From contig JALUXX010000012.1 of the NCBI GenBank assembly GCA_027013145.1, positions 1-64,000 of the forward strand: 64,000 nt of DNA. The letters are read 5' to 3'. The notes below the pieces were generated by a model that was given only the letters and a program-made list of their open reading frames with translations, had not been told where the DNA came from and ran no database searches. Both the position numbers and the translations under genes were made by a program. How positions within the stretch are numbered: position 1 is the stretch's first letter; each line of letters starts with the position of its first letter. Below, one piece after another: positions 14,794-22,778 of the stretch. Source of the stretch: Gammaproteobacteria bacterium. Its GTDB lineage: Bacteria; Pseudomonadota; Gammaproteobacteria; 21-64-14.

Positions 14794-15159
14794 ATGAGTT
14801 TCCTCGATCCGCTATCGGACCGGGAAGTCGCGCGCCGCCTCGGCGAGCGGATCCGTGCGCTGCGCCTGCGGCGCAACCGCACGCAGGCCGAGGTGGCGAA
14901 GGCGACGACCCTGAGCCTCGGGACGATCCAGGCGCTGGAGGCCGGGGAGGGCAAGCTCGTGAACCTGGTCGCGGTACTGCGGGAGCTGGGCGCGCTGGAC
15001 TCGCTCGATGCGCTGCTCGCCGGGCCGCAGGCGAGTCCGCTGGAGCTGGCGCGCCGCCGCGGTCGCCCGCGGGTGCGGGCGACCGGGCGCCGGGGACGGC
15101 GCAAGGGCGCGGCGAAGCCGGGCGCTCCGGCACCCGCGGAGGACGACGAATCATGGTGA
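14794..15159 (+). CDS. hipB: HipB-type antitoxin (XRE helix-turn-helix)
   Basis: A 121-residue protein. Residues about 12-65 form a Cro/CI-type helix-turn-helix (LGERIRALRLRRNRTQAEVA, then TTLSLGTIQALEAGEGKLVN). The C-terminal tail is basic and disordered (RRRGRPRVRATGRRGRRKG). HipB binds operators in its own promoter and holds the HipA kinase inactive. The ATG at 14794 is preferred over a TTG nine bases earlier. The gene overlaps hipA by seven bases. The long RGRP-type basic tail is typical of a HipB subgroup found with this class of HipA. Confidence 0.87.
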   Translation: MSFLDPLSDREVARRLGERIRALRLRRNRTQAEVAKATTLSLGTIQALEAGEGKLVNLVAVLRELGALDSLDALLAGPQASPLELARRRGRPRVRATGRRGRRKGAAKPGAPAPAEDDESW

Positions 15160-16454
15160 GTCCGGTCGCGGCGATGGTGCGCCTGTGGGGCCGCGAGGTC
15201 GGGGCGGTGGCGTGGGACGCGCAGCGCGGGGTGGGCGCCTTCGAGTTCACCCCGGAATTCCTCGACGCGGGCTATGACCTCGCCCCCCTGCACATGCCGC
15301 TCGAGCGCGCCCACGGTGCGATCTTCGAGTTCCCGGCGCTGCCCCGGGAGACCTTCCTCGGGCTGCCGGGGCTGCTCGCCGACGCGCTGCCGGACCGGTT
15401 CGGCAACGCCATCATCGACGCCTGGCTCGCGCGCACGGGCCGCGACGCGGCCGGCTTCAGCCCGGTCGAACGCCTGTGCTACACGGGAACGCGCGGCATG
15501 GGCGCGCTCGAGTTCGCGCCGGCGATCGTCCCGGCGCTCGACCGCTCCGTACCGGTCGAGGTCGGCGAACTCGTCGAGCTGGCGCAGGCCATCGTCGGTC
15601 GCCAGGACGGGCTCCGGGGGCACTGGGGCCGCGACGAGCGCTCCAACCGCGGCGCGCTGCTCGACATCCTGCGCGTGGGCACCTCGGCCGGCGGCGCACG
15701 GCCGAAGGCGGTGATCGCGATGAACGATGAGGGCCGGATCCTCTCCGGCCAGACCGACGTCCCGCCCGGGTACACCCACTGGATCCTGAAATTCGACGGG
15801 GTCGCGGACCTCGAACTCGGCGCGCCGAAGGGCTATGGGCGCATCGAGTACGCCTACCACCGCATGGCGAGCGCCGCCGGTATCGAGATGCGCGAGTGCC
15901 GCCTGCTCGAGGAGGGCGGGCGCGCCCACTTCCTGACCCGGCGCTTCGACCGCGACGACGGCGGGAAGCTGCACCTCCAGTCCCTGTGCGGCGTCGCCCA
16001 CTACGACTTCAACGCCGCCGGCGCCTACGGCTACGAACAGGCCTTCGAGGTCATGCGCCGGCTGCGCCTGACCAAGGCCGAGGCCCTCCAGCAGTACCGG
16101 CGCATGCTCTTCAACGTCGTCGCCCGCAACCAGGACGACCACACCAAAAACATCGCCTTCCTCATGGGGCGCGACGGTCGCTGGCGCCTGGCCCCGGCCT
16201 TCGACGTCACCTACGCCCACAACCCCCACGGGATCTGGACGAACCGCCACCAGATGTCCATCAACGGCAAGCGCGACGGCTTCACGCGTGCGGACCTGCT
16301 CGGCGTGGGCCGCTCGATCGGGCTCGCGCGTCCCGCCGAGGTACTGGAGGAGGTCGTCGAGGCGGTCGCGCGCTGGCCCGAGTTCGCGCGCGAGGCCGGG
16401 GTTCCCGCACCGCGCATCGCCGAGATCGGGGCCGAGCACCGGTTGCGGTGGTGA
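15153..16454 (+). CDS. hipA: HipA-type serine/threonine kinase toxin
   Basis: A 433-residue kinase of the HipA/PI3-4-kinase-like fold. HipA of E. coli phosphorylates glutamyl-tRNA synthetase and induces growth arrest. Visible elements: the activation-loop region GTSAGGARPKAVIAM, a nucleotide-binding Lys in THWILKFDG, the catalytic motif NVVARNQDDHTKNIAFL and the metal-binding LAPAFDVTYAHNP. The N-terminal subdomain (VRLWGREVGAVAWDAQRGVG) is the HipA_N/couple-hipA type. All kinase motifs look intact. It is translationally coupled to hipB. Its codon usage is GC-rich like the host, unlike the AT-rich leader in front of the operon. Confidence 0.93.
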   Translation: MVSPVAAMVRLWGREVGAVAWDAQRGVGAFEFTPEFLDAGYDLAPLHMPLERAHGAIFEFPALPRETFLGLPGLLADALPDRFGNAIIDAWLARTGRDAAGFSPVERLCYTGTRGMGALEFAPAIVPALDRSVPVEVGELVELAQAIVGRQDGLRGHWGRDERSNRGALLDILRVGTSAGGARPKAVIAMNDEGRILSGQTDVPPGYTHWILKFDGVADLELGAPKGYGRIEYAYHRMASAAGIEMRECRLLEEGGRAHFLTRRFDRDDGGKLHLQSLCGVAHYDFNAAGAYGYEQAFEVMRRLRLTKAEALQQYRRMLFNVVARNQDDHTKNIAFLMGRDGRWRLAPAFDVTYAHNPHGIWTNRHQMSINGKRDGFTRADLLGVGRSIGLARPAEVLEEVVEAVARWPEFAREAGVPAPRIAEIGAEHRLRW

Positions 16455-16524
16455 CCGGACGGGGGCCGGCGGCGACCGGAATCCCGCCCCTGCCGGCCGC
16501 CGCGTTGCGCGCCCCGCGCCCGCG

Positions 16525-16929
16525 TCAGTCCGCGCGGCGCTTCACCGGCTTCGTGGCCCGCATCGCCTTGGCGGGCGGCTCGAGGGTCCCGGGGATGTGG
16601 CGGTTGCCCCACTTCACCATCGCGCGCAGGACGGGGCCGAGATCGCGGCCCCTGTCGGTCAGGTGGTAGGCGTAACGCGGCGGCCGCTCCTGGTAGAGGG
16701 TCTTGTGCACGATACCGGCCCGCTCGAGGCGCCTGAGCCGCTCGGCGAGGATATTCGTCGGGATCCCCTCCGGGGAACGGTTCAGTTCGCTGTAGGTGCT
16801 CTTGCCGAGCAGCAGGTCGCGCACGACCAGCAGCGTCCACTTGTCCCCGAGCACGTCCAGGGTCCCGGCGACGGGGCAGGGCGAGCGGCTTGGTGCGAGC
16901 GAGGTCCCTGTTTTTCTGCGTGCTTTCAC
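16525..16929 (-). CDS. HxlR-family transcriptional regulator
   Basis: A 134-residue winged-helix protein. CPVAGTLDVLGDKWTLLVVR is the defining HxlR start; TNILAERLRRLERAGIVHKT is the recognition helix region; AYHLTDRGRDLGPVLRAMVK completes the wing. HxlR proteins act as redox- or ligand-sensing dimers that control adjacent detoxification genes. A GTG at 16929 gives the normal N-terminus; a TTG at 16971 would add 14 unrelated residues. It is divergent from a glutathione-S-transferase gene, and a perfect palindrome in between (16990-17012) is the probable operator. Confidence 0.9.
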   Translation of the reverse strand: MKARRKTGTSLAPSRSPCPVAGTLDVLGDKWTLLVVRDLLLGKSTYSELNRSPEGIPTNILAERLRRLERAGIVHKTLYQERPPRYAYHLTDRGRDLGPVLRAMVKWGNRHIPGTLEPPAKAMRATKPVKRRAD

Positions 16930-16953
16930 GGATTCAGGATAACACCTTCCGTA

Positions 16954-17012
16954 GTGACTTGTTAATTGCAATCCACTGGGTTAGGCTCTGTAACTTGTAA
17001 ATAACAAGTTAC
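16954..17012. promoter_or_regulatory. HxlR operator: perfect palindrome plus a degenerate second copy
   Basis: Arms GTAACTTGT (16990-16998) and ACAAGTTAC (17004-17012) surround a five-base centre. A second, degenerate site with the same spacing begins GTGACTTGT at 16954. The perfect site overlaps the likely -10/start region of the GST gene (TTGCAA at 16966, about 17 bp before TGTAAC). The degenerate site lies nearer the regulator's own start. This arrangement fits repression of both divergent genes. Confidence 0.7.
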
Positions 17013-17032
17013 GGAAACGAAGGGAGGCCGCC

Positions 17033-17668
17033 ATGCAGATCGTGCTGCACTACACGCATCGCACCCGCGCCATCCGCCCGCGCTGGTTGCTGGAGGAGTT
17101 GCGGGTCCCGTACCGCCTCGAACTGGTAGACCTCTTCGGCGGCGGGGCGAACACGCCGGAGTACCGGCGCATCCATCCGCTGGGGCGGGTGCCGGCCCTG
17201 GAGGTCGACGGACGTATCCAGCTCGAGTCCGGGGCGATGTGCCACTGGCTCGCGGACCGCTTCCCCGCGGCGGGGCTCGCCCCGGCGGCCGACGACGCGC
17301 GGCGCATCGCCTACGAACAGTGGATGTTTTTCGTGCCGGGGACGCTCGAACCGCCGGCGTGGCTGGTGACCCTGCACACGAAGATCCTGCCGCCCGCGCA
17401 GCGCATCGAGGCCGTGGTGCCCTGGGCACGGGAGCGGTACCTCGAAGCCGTGCGCGTCCTCGATAACGCGCTCGACGGCAGGACCTACCTGCTCGGCGAT
17501 CGCTTCTCGGCCGCCGACATCCCCGTGGGATCGACGCTGATGTGGCTGCCCGACGCACTGGAACCGTTTGTGCGGCTGCGCGACTACGTCGGCCGCCTGC
17601 GCGCGCGCGAGGCCTTCCTGCGCGCGGCGTCCGATCCGCAGGCGGACACCGGCGGCGGGGGCTCCTAA
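17033..17668 (+). CDS. Glutathione S-transferase
   Basis: A 211-residue cytosolic GST. The N-terminal thioredoxin-fold domain (VLHYTHRTRAIRPRWLLEEL, with RVPALEVDGRIQLESGAMC carrying the cis-Pro and the ES glutathione-binding turn) is followed by an all-helical C-terminal domain (LLGDRFSAADIPVGSTLMW contains the N-capping/hydrophobic staple motif). It conjugates glutathione to electrophiles or acts as a peroxidase; the substrate is unknown. The ATG at 17033 follows AAGGGAGG. It shares a control region with the HxlR gene and is followed after 38 bp by a MAPEG protein, so the pair is probably a detoxification operon. Confidence 0.92.
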   Translation: MQIVLHYTHRTRAIRPRWLLEELRVPYRLELVDLFGGGANTPEYRRIHPLGRVPALEVDGRIQLESGAMCHWLADRFPAAGLAPAADDARRIAYEQWMFFVPGTLEPPAWLVTLHTKILPPAQRIEAVVPWARERYLEAVRVLDNALDGRTYLLGDRFSAADIPVGSTLMWLPDALEPFVRLRDYVGRLRAREAFLRAASDPQADTGGGGS

Positions 17669-17706
17669 CCCCCCACCAAACGCTCGAAGGCGCGACGGAG
17701 GGACCG

Positions 17707-18105
17707 ATGACCACCGAACTCACGATGCTCTACGCCAGCGCCGTTCTCGCGCTGTTTCAGTTCGTCCCCTATACGCTCGGCTATCTTCAGCACTGGGGCT
17801 TCGCGATCGCCGCCGGCAATCGCGCGGATACGCCGCCGCTGCCGGCGTGGGCGGAGCGCTCAATCCGCGCCCACCGCAACATGACCGAGAACCTCGTGCA
17901 CTTCGCCGCGATCGTGCTGATCGCGAAGTCGATCGGTGTCTCGAACGAGGTCACGGCGGTCGGGGCGAGCCTGTTCTTCTACGCCCGGCTCATCTACGCG
18001 ATCGTCTACACCGCGGGCATACCGTGGCTGCGTACCTTGGTCTTCGCGGCGGGCGTGGCCGGCGAGCTGATGGTCGCGAGCCAGATCCTCACCGCGGGCG
18101 CCTAG
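17707..18105 (+). CDS. MAPEG-family membrane protein
   Basis: A 132-residue protein with four membrane helices. It matches the MAPEG family (membrane-associated proteins in eicosanoid and glutathione metabolism), with the family pattern PLPAWAERSIRAHRNMTENL followed by HFAAIVLIA. Such proteins are glutathione-dependent transferases or peroxidases in the inner membrane. It lies 38 bp after the GST gene on the same strand and would be under the same HxlR control, joining a soluble and a membrane glutathione enzyme. Confidence 0.88.
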   Translation: MTTELTMLYASAVLALFQFVPYTLGYLQHWGFAIAAGNRADTPPLPAWAERSIRAHRNMTENLVHFAAIVLIAKSIGVSNEVTAVGASLFFYARLIYAIVYTAGIPWLRTLVFAAGVAGELMVASQILTAGA

Positions 18106-18281
18106 GGTCGGCGGGTCGCCGGCGGCGTCAGAACCAGATCTCTGGGCAGCCCTCTCTGGGCAGCCCCGCGTCTTCGGGATGTGGTTCACCGGCAGCGCCA
18201 CCGCCGGGAGGATCAGCGGCCCCAGCGCGACCGCGATCGGCACCTAACACACGTCGAGGCCGCCGACGCGCGGTTTCGGCC

Positions 18282-18468
18282 GACCTCCGGGCCGAGTGTC
18301 TGCGATTCGAGCAGGAGTCCTTCGGGGCCCTCCACCAGACGCTCGCCGCGCCCGCCCAGGCGGAGCAGGGTGCAATGGGCAGAGATCGAGGAGGCCCTGC
18401 ACGCCTTCGAAGACCGCGACGGCTTCGAAGGCCCGTGCGAACTGCTGATCGCCGTCGGCGCGACTTGA
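18282..18468 (+). pseudogene. C-terminal remnant of a class I SAM-dependent methyltransferase
   Basis: Two adjacent frames carry pieces of one domain end: DLRAECLRFEQESFGALHQT in one frame, then, after a shift, QWAEIEEALHAFEDRDGFEG followed by PCELLIAVGAT in another. The second piece resembles the C-terminus of UbiE-type methyltransferases. No catalytic SAM-binding region precedes it, and 18106-18281 holds no gene. The 575 bp between the MAPEG and GFA genes is therefore mainly a decayed gene. Recognition is by eye and moderate. Confidence 0.45.
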
Positions 18469-18680
18469 TCCGACCCCAAGTGCGCGACCACCCCGGCCCC
18501 GCTATGGTAGCCGCAGAGGGGGAGGGGCCGGGAAGCACAGGGGTCGGGCTCGGAGTCGCCGCCCGCGAAAAAATGTCGGAAGGCCCCGCCACCGTATAAT
18601 GGATAATGGGTGTCGACTCCGGCCCGAGCCACCGTGGCCCTGGAGTTTCACCCCGCCACCAAGCTACCGGAGGCACCATC

Positions 18681-19103
18681 ATGCCCGACCAGACCTACCA
18701 AGGCGGTTGCCTGTGCGGCGCCGTCCGTTTCGCGGCTCAAGGCGCAGTCGCGCGCTTCACGCACTGCCACTGCGGGCGCTGCCGCAAGGCCACCGGAACC
18801 GGGCACGCGACCAACCTCATCCTGAAACCGGGCCGCGTCGCCTGGCTGCAGGGGGAGGATAAGGTCCGCCGCTACCGTCTCCCCGAAGCGGAACGGTTCG
18901 CGACCAGCTTCTGCGCCGAGTGCGGCAGCCCGCTCCCGCGCGTCGCGGCCGAACTCGAAATGGTCGTGATCCCGGCGGGTTCCCTCGACACCGATCCCGG
19001 CCTCCGGCCGCAGGGCCACATCTTCTGGGACTCCCGCGCCGAGTGGTCCTGCCCCGCGGCGGGACTCCCGACGTACCCCGAGTATCCACCGACCGCCGGG
19101 TGA
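18681..19103 (+). CDS. GFA/Mss4-like zinc-binding protein
   Basis: A 140-residue protein of the glutathione-dependent formaldehyde-activating (GFA)/CENP-V fold. Zinc ligands are visible: GGCLCGAVRF, HCHCGRCRKATG and TSFCAECGSPLPR. These proteins bind zinc and often act on small glutathione adducts, but enzymatic activity is rarely proven. The ATG at 18681 follows an AGGCACC tract; upstream in-frame sequence lacks similarity. It is followed by about 280 bp with an AT-rich patch (ATAAT and ATTAT arms, 19174-19187) before the AraC-MGMT gene. Confidence 0.88.
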   Translation: MPDQTYQGGCLCGAVRFAAQGAVARFTHCHCGRCRKATGTGHATNLILKPGRVAWLQGEDKVRRYRLPEAERFATSFCAECGSPLPRVAAELEMVVIPAGSLDTDPGLRPQGHIFWDSRAEWSCPAAGLPTYPEYPPTAG

Positions 19104-19387
19104 AGGGGATGGGGGACCGGGGGCAGCGGTCGTCCGGCTCCTATCGATGGGCCTACCCCCGCAGTTATTTAACATAATATACATTATACGAACCATACAG
19201 GACAGGAATCGTTCGGTGCGGTCGCCCGGACCGCCCGGCGCAACCGCAAGATCCGGATTGAGTGTTCCGGGTCGGATCCTGATACTTCCGCCATCGGCCT
19301 TTGATCTGAATATTTGGATGCGGCCCACGGTCCTCATGTCGGCCGCGCGTCCCCGGGTGAGCGGACCGGTGAAGTCTGAACCTGAAC

Positions 19388-20242
19388 ATGAAGTCTGAAC
19401 CTGAAGCGGCATCGTCGGACTACCGCCGCATCGCCAAGGCAATCGAGTTCATTGCCGACCGGGCGGGCAGCCAGCCGACCTTGGGCGAGATTGCCATGCA
19501 TGTTCACCTGAGTCCTTACCATTTCCAACGCCTGTTCTGCCGTTGGACGGGGGTGACGCCGAAACGATTTCTGCAGATCCTGACGCTGGAGCATGCCAAG
19601 GCGCTCCTGCGCCAAGCGAAGCCTCTGCTTGAGGTCTCCGACGCCATCGGCTTGAGCAGTGCGTCGCGCCTGCACGACCACTTCGTCCGTCTGGAAGCCG
19701 TGACGCCGGGCGAATACAAGACGGGCGGCGCGGGCATGATCATCGAACATGGTATTCATCGTAGCCCGTTCGGAAGGGTCTTTATCGCCGCCACCCCTCG
19801 GGGGATCTGCAGCCTCTCGTTCCTCGCGGGTCCCGGAGACGATGGGCAGCCGGGCCGCTTACACAGATCATGGCCGCATGCCGCCCTGCGCCGGAATCCC
19901 GCACGGACGCGCGGCCTGGTCAACGTCATCTTCGGTGAGGGCGGAAAGCCGGACAGGCCGCTCTCGCTGCATGTCCATGGCACGAATTTTCAGATCAACG
20001 TATGGAAGGCGTTGATGAAGATACCCGCGGGGCGGGTCGTGAGCTACGGGGACGTGGCCAGGGTGATCGGGCATCCCCATTCCGCGAGGGCGGTTGGATC
20101 GGCGGTGGGTGCAAATCCCGTCGCATTCGTCATCCCCTGCCATCGCGTCATCAGGCAATCCGGCGGGCTGGGCGGCTACCAGTGGGGCGAGACTCGCATG
20201 CATGCGATTCACGCCTGGGAGATCGCGCGCTCTGAAGCCTGA
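19388..20242 (+). CDS. AraC helix-turn-helix fused to methylated-DNA-protein-cysteine methyltransferase (Ada C-terminal type)
   Basis: A 284-residue fusion. Residues about 10-110 are an AraC-type DNA-binding domain (TLGEIAMHVHLSPYHFQRLF, then TPKRFLQILTLEHAKALL). Residues about 120-284 are an O6-alkylguanine-DNA alkyltransferase with active-site motif FVIPCHRVIRQSGGLGGYQW and IPAGRVVSYGDVA. The N-terminal Ada methylphosphotriester (zinc Cys) domain is absent, so it can repair O6-methylguanine but cannot be the classical Ada switch. A 17-bp segment (GAAGTCTGAACCTGAA-type) is repeated around the start (19371-19402), so the N-terminus may have been duplicated. Confidence 0.9.
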   Translation: MKSEPEAASSDYRRIAKAIEFIADRAGSQPTLGEIAMHVHLSPYHFQRLFCRWTGVTPKRFLQILTLEHAKALLRQAKPLLEVSDAIGLSSASRLHDHFVRLEAVTPGEYKTGGAGMIIEHGIHRSPFGRVFIAATPRGICSLSFLAGPGDDGQPGRLHRSWPHAALRRNPARTRGLVNVIFGEGGKPDRPLSLHVHGTNFQINVWKALMKIPAGRVVSYGDVARVIGHPHSARAVGSAVGANPVAFVIPCHRVIRQSGGLGGYQWGETRMHAIHAWEIARSEA

Positions 20243-20359
20243 TGGCCGCGGGTTTCGGGATGTGGTCCGCGAGATGGCCGCGTACCGAGCCGGGACCCGA
20301 TCTACTTCCCGTCCCCGATCGGGTACCATTGAAAGCCCGCCAACGGCCGGTCCGTTCCC

Positions 20360-21496
20360 ATGGATGACGATGACGAATTCGCACTCGATCCCGATCTCAT
20401 TTACCTCAATCACGCCGCCGTAGCCCCCTGGCCCAGGCGCACCGCCGCCGCCGTGAGTGCGTTCGCCGAGGAGAACGCGCGTTTCGGCTCGCGCAACTAC
20501 CCGGTCTGGGTCGAGACCGAAACACGGCTGCGGACCCGGCTCGCACGGCTGCTCAACGCCGCGTCCAAAGACGACATCGCGCTGCTCAAGAGCACCTCCG
20601 AGGGCCTGTCGGTGGTCGCCTACGGTCTCGACTGGCGGGCCGGCGACCGGATCGTCACCGCGCGGGAGGAATTCCCCTCCAATCGCATCGTCTGGGAATC
20701 GCTGGCCCCGCTGGGGGTGTCGGTGGGTGCGGTCGCCCTGACCGGCGCGCCGGATCCCGAGGCCGCGTTGATCGCGGCCCTGGATCGGGATACCCGCCTG
20801 CTCAGTGTGAGCGCGGTCCAGTACGGCGACGGGCTGCGGCTCGATCTGGAACGCCTGGGGCGCGAATGCCGGCGGCGCGGCGTGCTGTTCTGCGTGGATG
20901 CGATCCAAGCGCTCGGGGCCGTCGCGTTCGACGTGCAGGCGATCGGAGCCGATTTCGTGACCGCCGACGGACACAAGTGGATGCTGGGCCCCGAGGGCCT
21001 CGCGCTTTTCTACGTTCGCCCCGAGCTGCGCGAGCGGATCGCGTTGCGGCAGTACGGCTGGCACATGGTCGAGCACGCCGGGGATTTCGACCGCCGCGAC
21101 TGGGAGCCGGCCCGCACCGCGCAGCGCTTCGAGTGCGGGAGCCCGAACATGCTGGGGATCCACGGGCTGGAGGCCAGTCTGGGCCTGCTCGAGACCGTCG
21201 GAATGACCCGTGTGGAATCAGAACTAAAACGCAAAATGAATTGGTTACATGACAAACTGTCGAAATTTGATGAACTGGAGGTGCTGTCGCCCGGAGACCC
21301 GGCGCGGCGTGCGGGGATCCTGACCTATCGCCCCCGCCACGTCGAGCCGCGCATCCAGTTCGAGGCCCTTCGGGCCGCGGGGGTGCAATGCGCGCTGCGT
21401 GGGGGCGGCATTCGACTATCTCCGCATTTTTACACGAAAGAAAGTCAATTGGAGTCTACTTCTAATCTTATTTATAAGTTTTCCCACGGCGGCTGA
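20360..21496 (+). CDS. Class V aminotransferase (cysteine desulfurase-like)
   Basis: A 378-residue PLP enzyme of fold type I. DLIYLNHAAVAPWPRRT opens the family, LLFCVDAIQALGAV-like sequence (FCVDAIQALGAVAFD) supplies the PLP-pyridine Asp and FVTADGHKWMLGPEGLALFY contains the Schiff-base lysine. Relatives include isopenicillin-N epimerase-like and SufS-like proteins; no desulfurase Cys loop is obvious, so the substrate is open. Two stretches (about 21223-21276 and 21418-21485) are much richer in A/T than the rest of the gene, which suggests recombination. It stands alone; a REP pair follows. Confidence 0.85.
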   Translation: MDDDDEFALDPDLIYLNHAAVAPWPRRTAAAVSAFAEENARFGSRNYPVWVETETRLRTRLARLLNAASKDDIALLKSTSEGLSVVAYGLDWRAGDRIVTAREEFPSNRIVWESLAPLGVSVGAVALTGAPDPEAALIAALDRDTRLLSVSAVQYGDGLRLDLERLGRECRRRGVLFCVDAIQALGAVAFDVQAIGADFVTADGHKWMLGPEGLALFYVRPELRERIALRQYGWHMVEHAGDFDRRDWEPARTAQRFECGSPNMLGIHGLEASLGLLETVGMTRVESELKRKMNWLHDKLSKFDELEVLSPGDPARRAGILTYRPRHVEPRIQFEALRAAGVQCALRGGGIRLSPHFYTKESQLESTSNLIYKFSHGG

Positions 21497-21672
21497 GGCC
21501 GGATTCCCGTCGCAGGCGGAAGGTTTCGGGTCGGTTCCGCGACTCAGTACTGAGGGCCGCTCGGCCGCTAACCTGTCGGGCCCCTCCGGACCCCGGGCGG
21601 TTGGATGCAACCATGCTCCGTCGGATGAGGTCTAAAATATCAAATACATCATAGGGTTCGTTGGACGGCGTC

Positions 21673-21725
21673 GGCCGGGCAAGCCCGGCCCTACAGCTTG
21701 ATCGGCCAGGGAAGTCCGGCCCTAC
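21673..21725. repeat. Two direct REP palindromes upstream of the beta-oxidation operon
   Basis: One perfect unit (21673-21694, GGCCGGGCAAGCCCGGCC core) and one degenerate unit (21704-21725, GGCCAGGGAAGTCCGGCC) lie in the same orientation about 20-75 bp before the amidase ATG. The operon's promoter must overlap or precede them. Confidence 0.75.
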
Positions 21726-21746
21726 AGTTTGGACGATGGAGTGACC

Positions 21747-22778
21747 ATGGGGCTTCGGCTGACAGAGTCACTCGGTAGAAGGATCAGCGCCTGGCTCACG
21801 CGCGACCGCGGGCCGGCGTGCACGACGACGTTGTGCGATTTCGACCGGCTGCGCTTCGAGATCCGGCCGGGCGACGTGATCCTCGTCGAGGGCCGCAGCC
21901 GGGTCAGCGACGTCATCAAGCTGATCACCCAGAGCCCCTGGACCCATGCGGCCCTCTATATCGGTCGGGTCCACGACATCGCCGATCCCGCGGTCCGCGA
22001 ACGGGTGCTCGAATGCTATGACGGGGACCCGAACGAGCAACTGCTCGTCGAGGCGCTGCTCGGCGAAGGGACGCTGGTCAACCCGATCACCAAGTACCGC
22101 TCGGAACACCTGCGCATCTGCCGCCCCGGCGCCCTCGCCCCCGCCGACGCACAGAAGGTCATTGCGCGTGCGGTCTCCCGACTCGGCTCGGATTACGACG
22201 TGCGTCAGTTGCTCGACCTCGCGCGCTTTCTGTTCCCGTACAGTTTTCTGCCGCGGCGTTGGCGTTCGACCCTGTTCGAACACAACGCCGGCGCGCCCAC
22301 GCGCACCGTCTGCTCGTCGATGCTGGCCGAAGCCTTCGGTGCGGTCCACTTCCCCATCCTGCCGATCATGGAACGCCTGCCGGGAGGCGGCGTGCGGCTC
22401 TATCAGCGCAACTTCCGCCTGTTCACTCCGCGGGATTTCGACTATTCTCCCTACTTCGAGATCATCAAGTATCCGTATCTGGGGATCAACGAACTGGCCT
22501 CGTATCGCAAGCTGCCCTGGGACGAGTCGGGGCGGGTGTGCAACGCCGAGAACGATTGTTATCTTCCGGATCCGTTGCCGGAAGCGGTTGCGCGCGCGAC
22601 GTCGGTCGTTGGTGCGTTGCCTCCGGGCGGATCCGGTGTCGCACCGGAGTCGGACCCGCGCGCCGATACCGGTGATGTGACGGCCGCTGGCGCGGCGCGG
22701 GGGCTGGGGGCATTGTTGCGACCCTTAGGTCACCTGACTTCCGCGCTTCACGCCAAGAAGCGGGGGGATCCCGGATGA
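21747..22778 (+). CDS. Permuted papain-like amidase of the YiiX/NlpC-P60 superfamily
   Basis: A 343-residue protein. RPGDVILVEGRSRVSDVIKL and SPWTHAALYIGRVHD carry the His of a circularly permuted papain fold, and PTRTVCSSMLAEAFGAVHFP carries the catalytic Cys further on. Such YiiX/YaeF/LRAT-like proteins hydrolyse or transfer acyl groups on lipids or peptides. No signal peptide is evident. The ATG at 21747 is preferred over a TTG 18 bases earlier. Its stop overlaps the start of fadE (ATGA), and this coupling to a fatty-acid-degradation operon favours a lipid substrate. Confidence 0.75.
   Translation: MGLRLTESLGRRISAWLTRDRGPACTTTLCDFDRLRFEIRPGDVILVEGRSRVSDVIKLITQSPWTHAALYIGRVHDIADPAVRERVLECYDGDPNEQLLVEALLGEGTLVNPITKYRSEHLRICRPGALAPADAQKVIARAVSRLGSDYDVRQLLDLARFLFPYSFLPRRWRSTLFEHNAGAPTRTVCSSMLAEAFGAVHFPILPIMERLPGGGVRLYQRNFRLFTPRDFDYSPYFEIIKYPYLGINELASYRKLPWDESGRVCNAENDCYLPDPLPEAVARATSVVGALPPGGSGVAPESDPRADTGDVTAAGAARGLGALLRPLGHLTSALHAKKRGDPG

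Noticed and set aside
16962-17723. Minus-strand frame opposite the GST gene
   Set aside because: Arg/Pro/Ala shadow; the GST on the plus strand has clear motifs.
17860-18243. Short hydrophobic minus-strand peptide near 18180-18243
   Set aside because: Twenty hydrophobic residues alone, antisense to the MAPEG gene further on; no gene can be supported.
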